Below, piece after piece: positions 63,344-64,000 of a stretch of 64,000 nucleotides of DNA (position 1 is the first letter of the stretch; each line of letters opens with the position of its first letter). Source of the DNA: a virus; IMG/VR virus record IMGVR_UViG_3300027734_000044, positions 1 through 64,000 of that record. One strand, 5' to 3'. The notes beneath the pieces are model-generated. The model was not told the origin of the DNA. It saw only the letters and a program-made list of their open reading frames with translations, and searched no databases. The position numbers and the translations under genes are program-made.

Positions 63344-63937
63344 TTAAATTTCACCCAGATTATCAAATATAATCTCAGTAACCTCATCAAGGTCTTTCTC
63401 CCCGGATATTTCTAAAAAGTTTTTTAGCTTCTTCATAGATTTAATCAGAGGTAGTGTCTGATCTTTATATTCTCCCATTCTAACTTTAAAAACTTCGGGA
63501 TCATTATCATCGGCTCTTCCTGATGTTTTCCCTCGCTCTTTAATTCTTTCTTTTAAAGTCTCTTCTGGTACATCTAGAAAGAAAATGTTGATTGTCTCTA
63601 GGTTATTATTAGACATTATTTTGTCCAATAAAGTTTTTTGCTTAAGGTTTCTTGGATATCCATCAAAAACAAATCCTGCAGATTTTTTATTTTTTTGTAT
63701 GAATTTTTCAAGCTCCTTAGATACTAAATCATCAGGAAGAAGCTTACCAGTTTTCATTAATTCTTTAACCTCTTTATCATCAGATTTTCTAAGGATATCA
63801 CCAGTAGAAACATGTTTCAGATGTGTTTTCTTACAAAGTATTTCTGCTTGTGTTCCTTTACCACATCCAGGAGGTCCTACAAAAATTACACAGGGTGTGC
63901 TCAAGGAGTCAAACTCTTTAAAATTTTTGATTTTCAT
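63344..63937 (-). CDS. adk: Adenylate kinase with N-terminal leader-like extension
   Basis: 197 residues. The first 14 residues (MKIKNFKEFDSLST) resemble the capsid-targeting leaders but lack an xxE site. The kinase then starts: P-loop GPPGCGKGTQAE, 'HVSTGDILRK' (AMP site), 'FVFDGYPRNLKQ' and 'RADDNDPEVFKVRMGEY'. It has no lid zinc motif and belongs to the short type. It balances ATP, ADP and AMP; a bacterial-type copy in a phage supports nucleotide synthesis, or would travel in the head if the leader is functional. Confidence 0.88.
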   Translation of the reverse strand: MKIKNFKEFDSLSTPCVIFVGPPGCGKGTQAEILCKKTHLKHVSTGDILRKSDDKEVKELMKTGKLLPDDLVSKELEKFIQKNKKSAGFVFDGYPRNLKQKTLLDKIMSNNNLETINIFFLDVPEETLKERIKERGKTSGRADDNDPEVFKVRMGEYKDQTLPLIKSMKKLKNFLEISGEKDLDEVTEIIFDNLGEI

Positions 63938-63950
63938 TATTGGTTATTAT

Positions 63951-64000
63951 TTATGAACCGCAAGCTTCGCAATCTTCAGGATTGTCTATGCTACAAGTTA
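63951..64000 (-). CDS. C-terminal end of a probable ribonucleotide reductase large subunit
   Basis: Only the last 15 residues are in the window: ...TCSIDNPEDCEACGS. A terminal CxxC with acidic surroundings is typical of NrdA-type subunits, which pass electrons from thioredoxin or glutaredoxin through these cysteines. The stop (TAA) lies at 63953-63951. The identity rests on this tail alone. Confidence 0.45.
   Translation of the reverse strand, partial: TCSIDNPEDCEACGS

Overview
The window is AT-rich DNA of a large tailed phage with T4-like replication genes that infects a member of the Bacteroidota. Support for the phage type: two T4-style type II topoisomerase subunits, a family B DNA polymerase fragment next to a probable sliding clamp, a T4 Rnl1-type RNA ligase, and about 17 proteins that begin with a T4-like capsid-targeting leader. 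Support for the host group: -7 boxes of the form TATATTTG/TATATTAG, no Shine-Dalgarno sequences, and small domain families such as DUF2693 and DUF3846. No capsid, tail or terminase gene is visible.

Layout. 1-18.0 kb (minus strand) is an accessory arm of small genes, most of them in a stereotyped cassette: terminator, a GGGGTTCCTC element, a promoter of the form AATCAT-N23-TATATTAG, a leader containing AACCAATTAAA, then the gene. It carries leucine-rich-repeat proteins, zinc-finger proteins, a MoxR-type ATPase with a VWA partner, and many unknowns. 18.0-20.95 kb is a switch region: one plus-strand gene, two Myb/SANT-like DNA-binding proteins, and about 1 kb without genes in which base composition changes strand (candidate origin). 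20.97-42.98 kb is mostly plus strand: an HNH endonuclease, five tandem repeat-protein paralogues joined by ATGA overlaps, then a long series of proteins with the capsid-targeting leader, interrupted by minus-strand genes for a 2OG oxygenase, a PD-(D/E)XK nuclease, RNA ligase and an HD hydrolase. 42.98-64 kb (minus strand) is the core: metalloprotease-like gene, tRNA-like element, tmRNA, ClpP, P-loop kinase, DEDD exonuclease, lytic transglycosylase, polymerase fragment, clamp, both topoisomerase subunits, DnaJ, UV endonuclease, glycosyltransferase, adenylate kinase and the end of a probable ribonucleotide reductase.

How the parts work together. Two promoter classes divide the genes. The AATCAT-N23-TATATTAG class drives the accessory arm and is probably early. 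A GATATATAAR class, like T4 late promoters, lies directly upstream of many leader-bearing genes and of the tmRNA. The leader-bearing proteins look like a large internal-head cargo, to be trimmed by a prohead protease and delivered with the DNA; they include a zinc metallopeptidase, an OmpA-like protein, an L,D-transpeptidase-like protein and a 695-residue protein with membrane segments. A separate short C-terminal motif, G-x-x-(L/I)-L-x-R-(F/L)-G, is shared by about a dozen otherwise different proteins. The phage also carries a complete tmRNA with a 31-codon tag directly downstream of its own clpP, which suggests a phage-run ribosome-rescue and proteolysis module. These two tag systems and the tmRNA-ClpP pair are the most unusual content.
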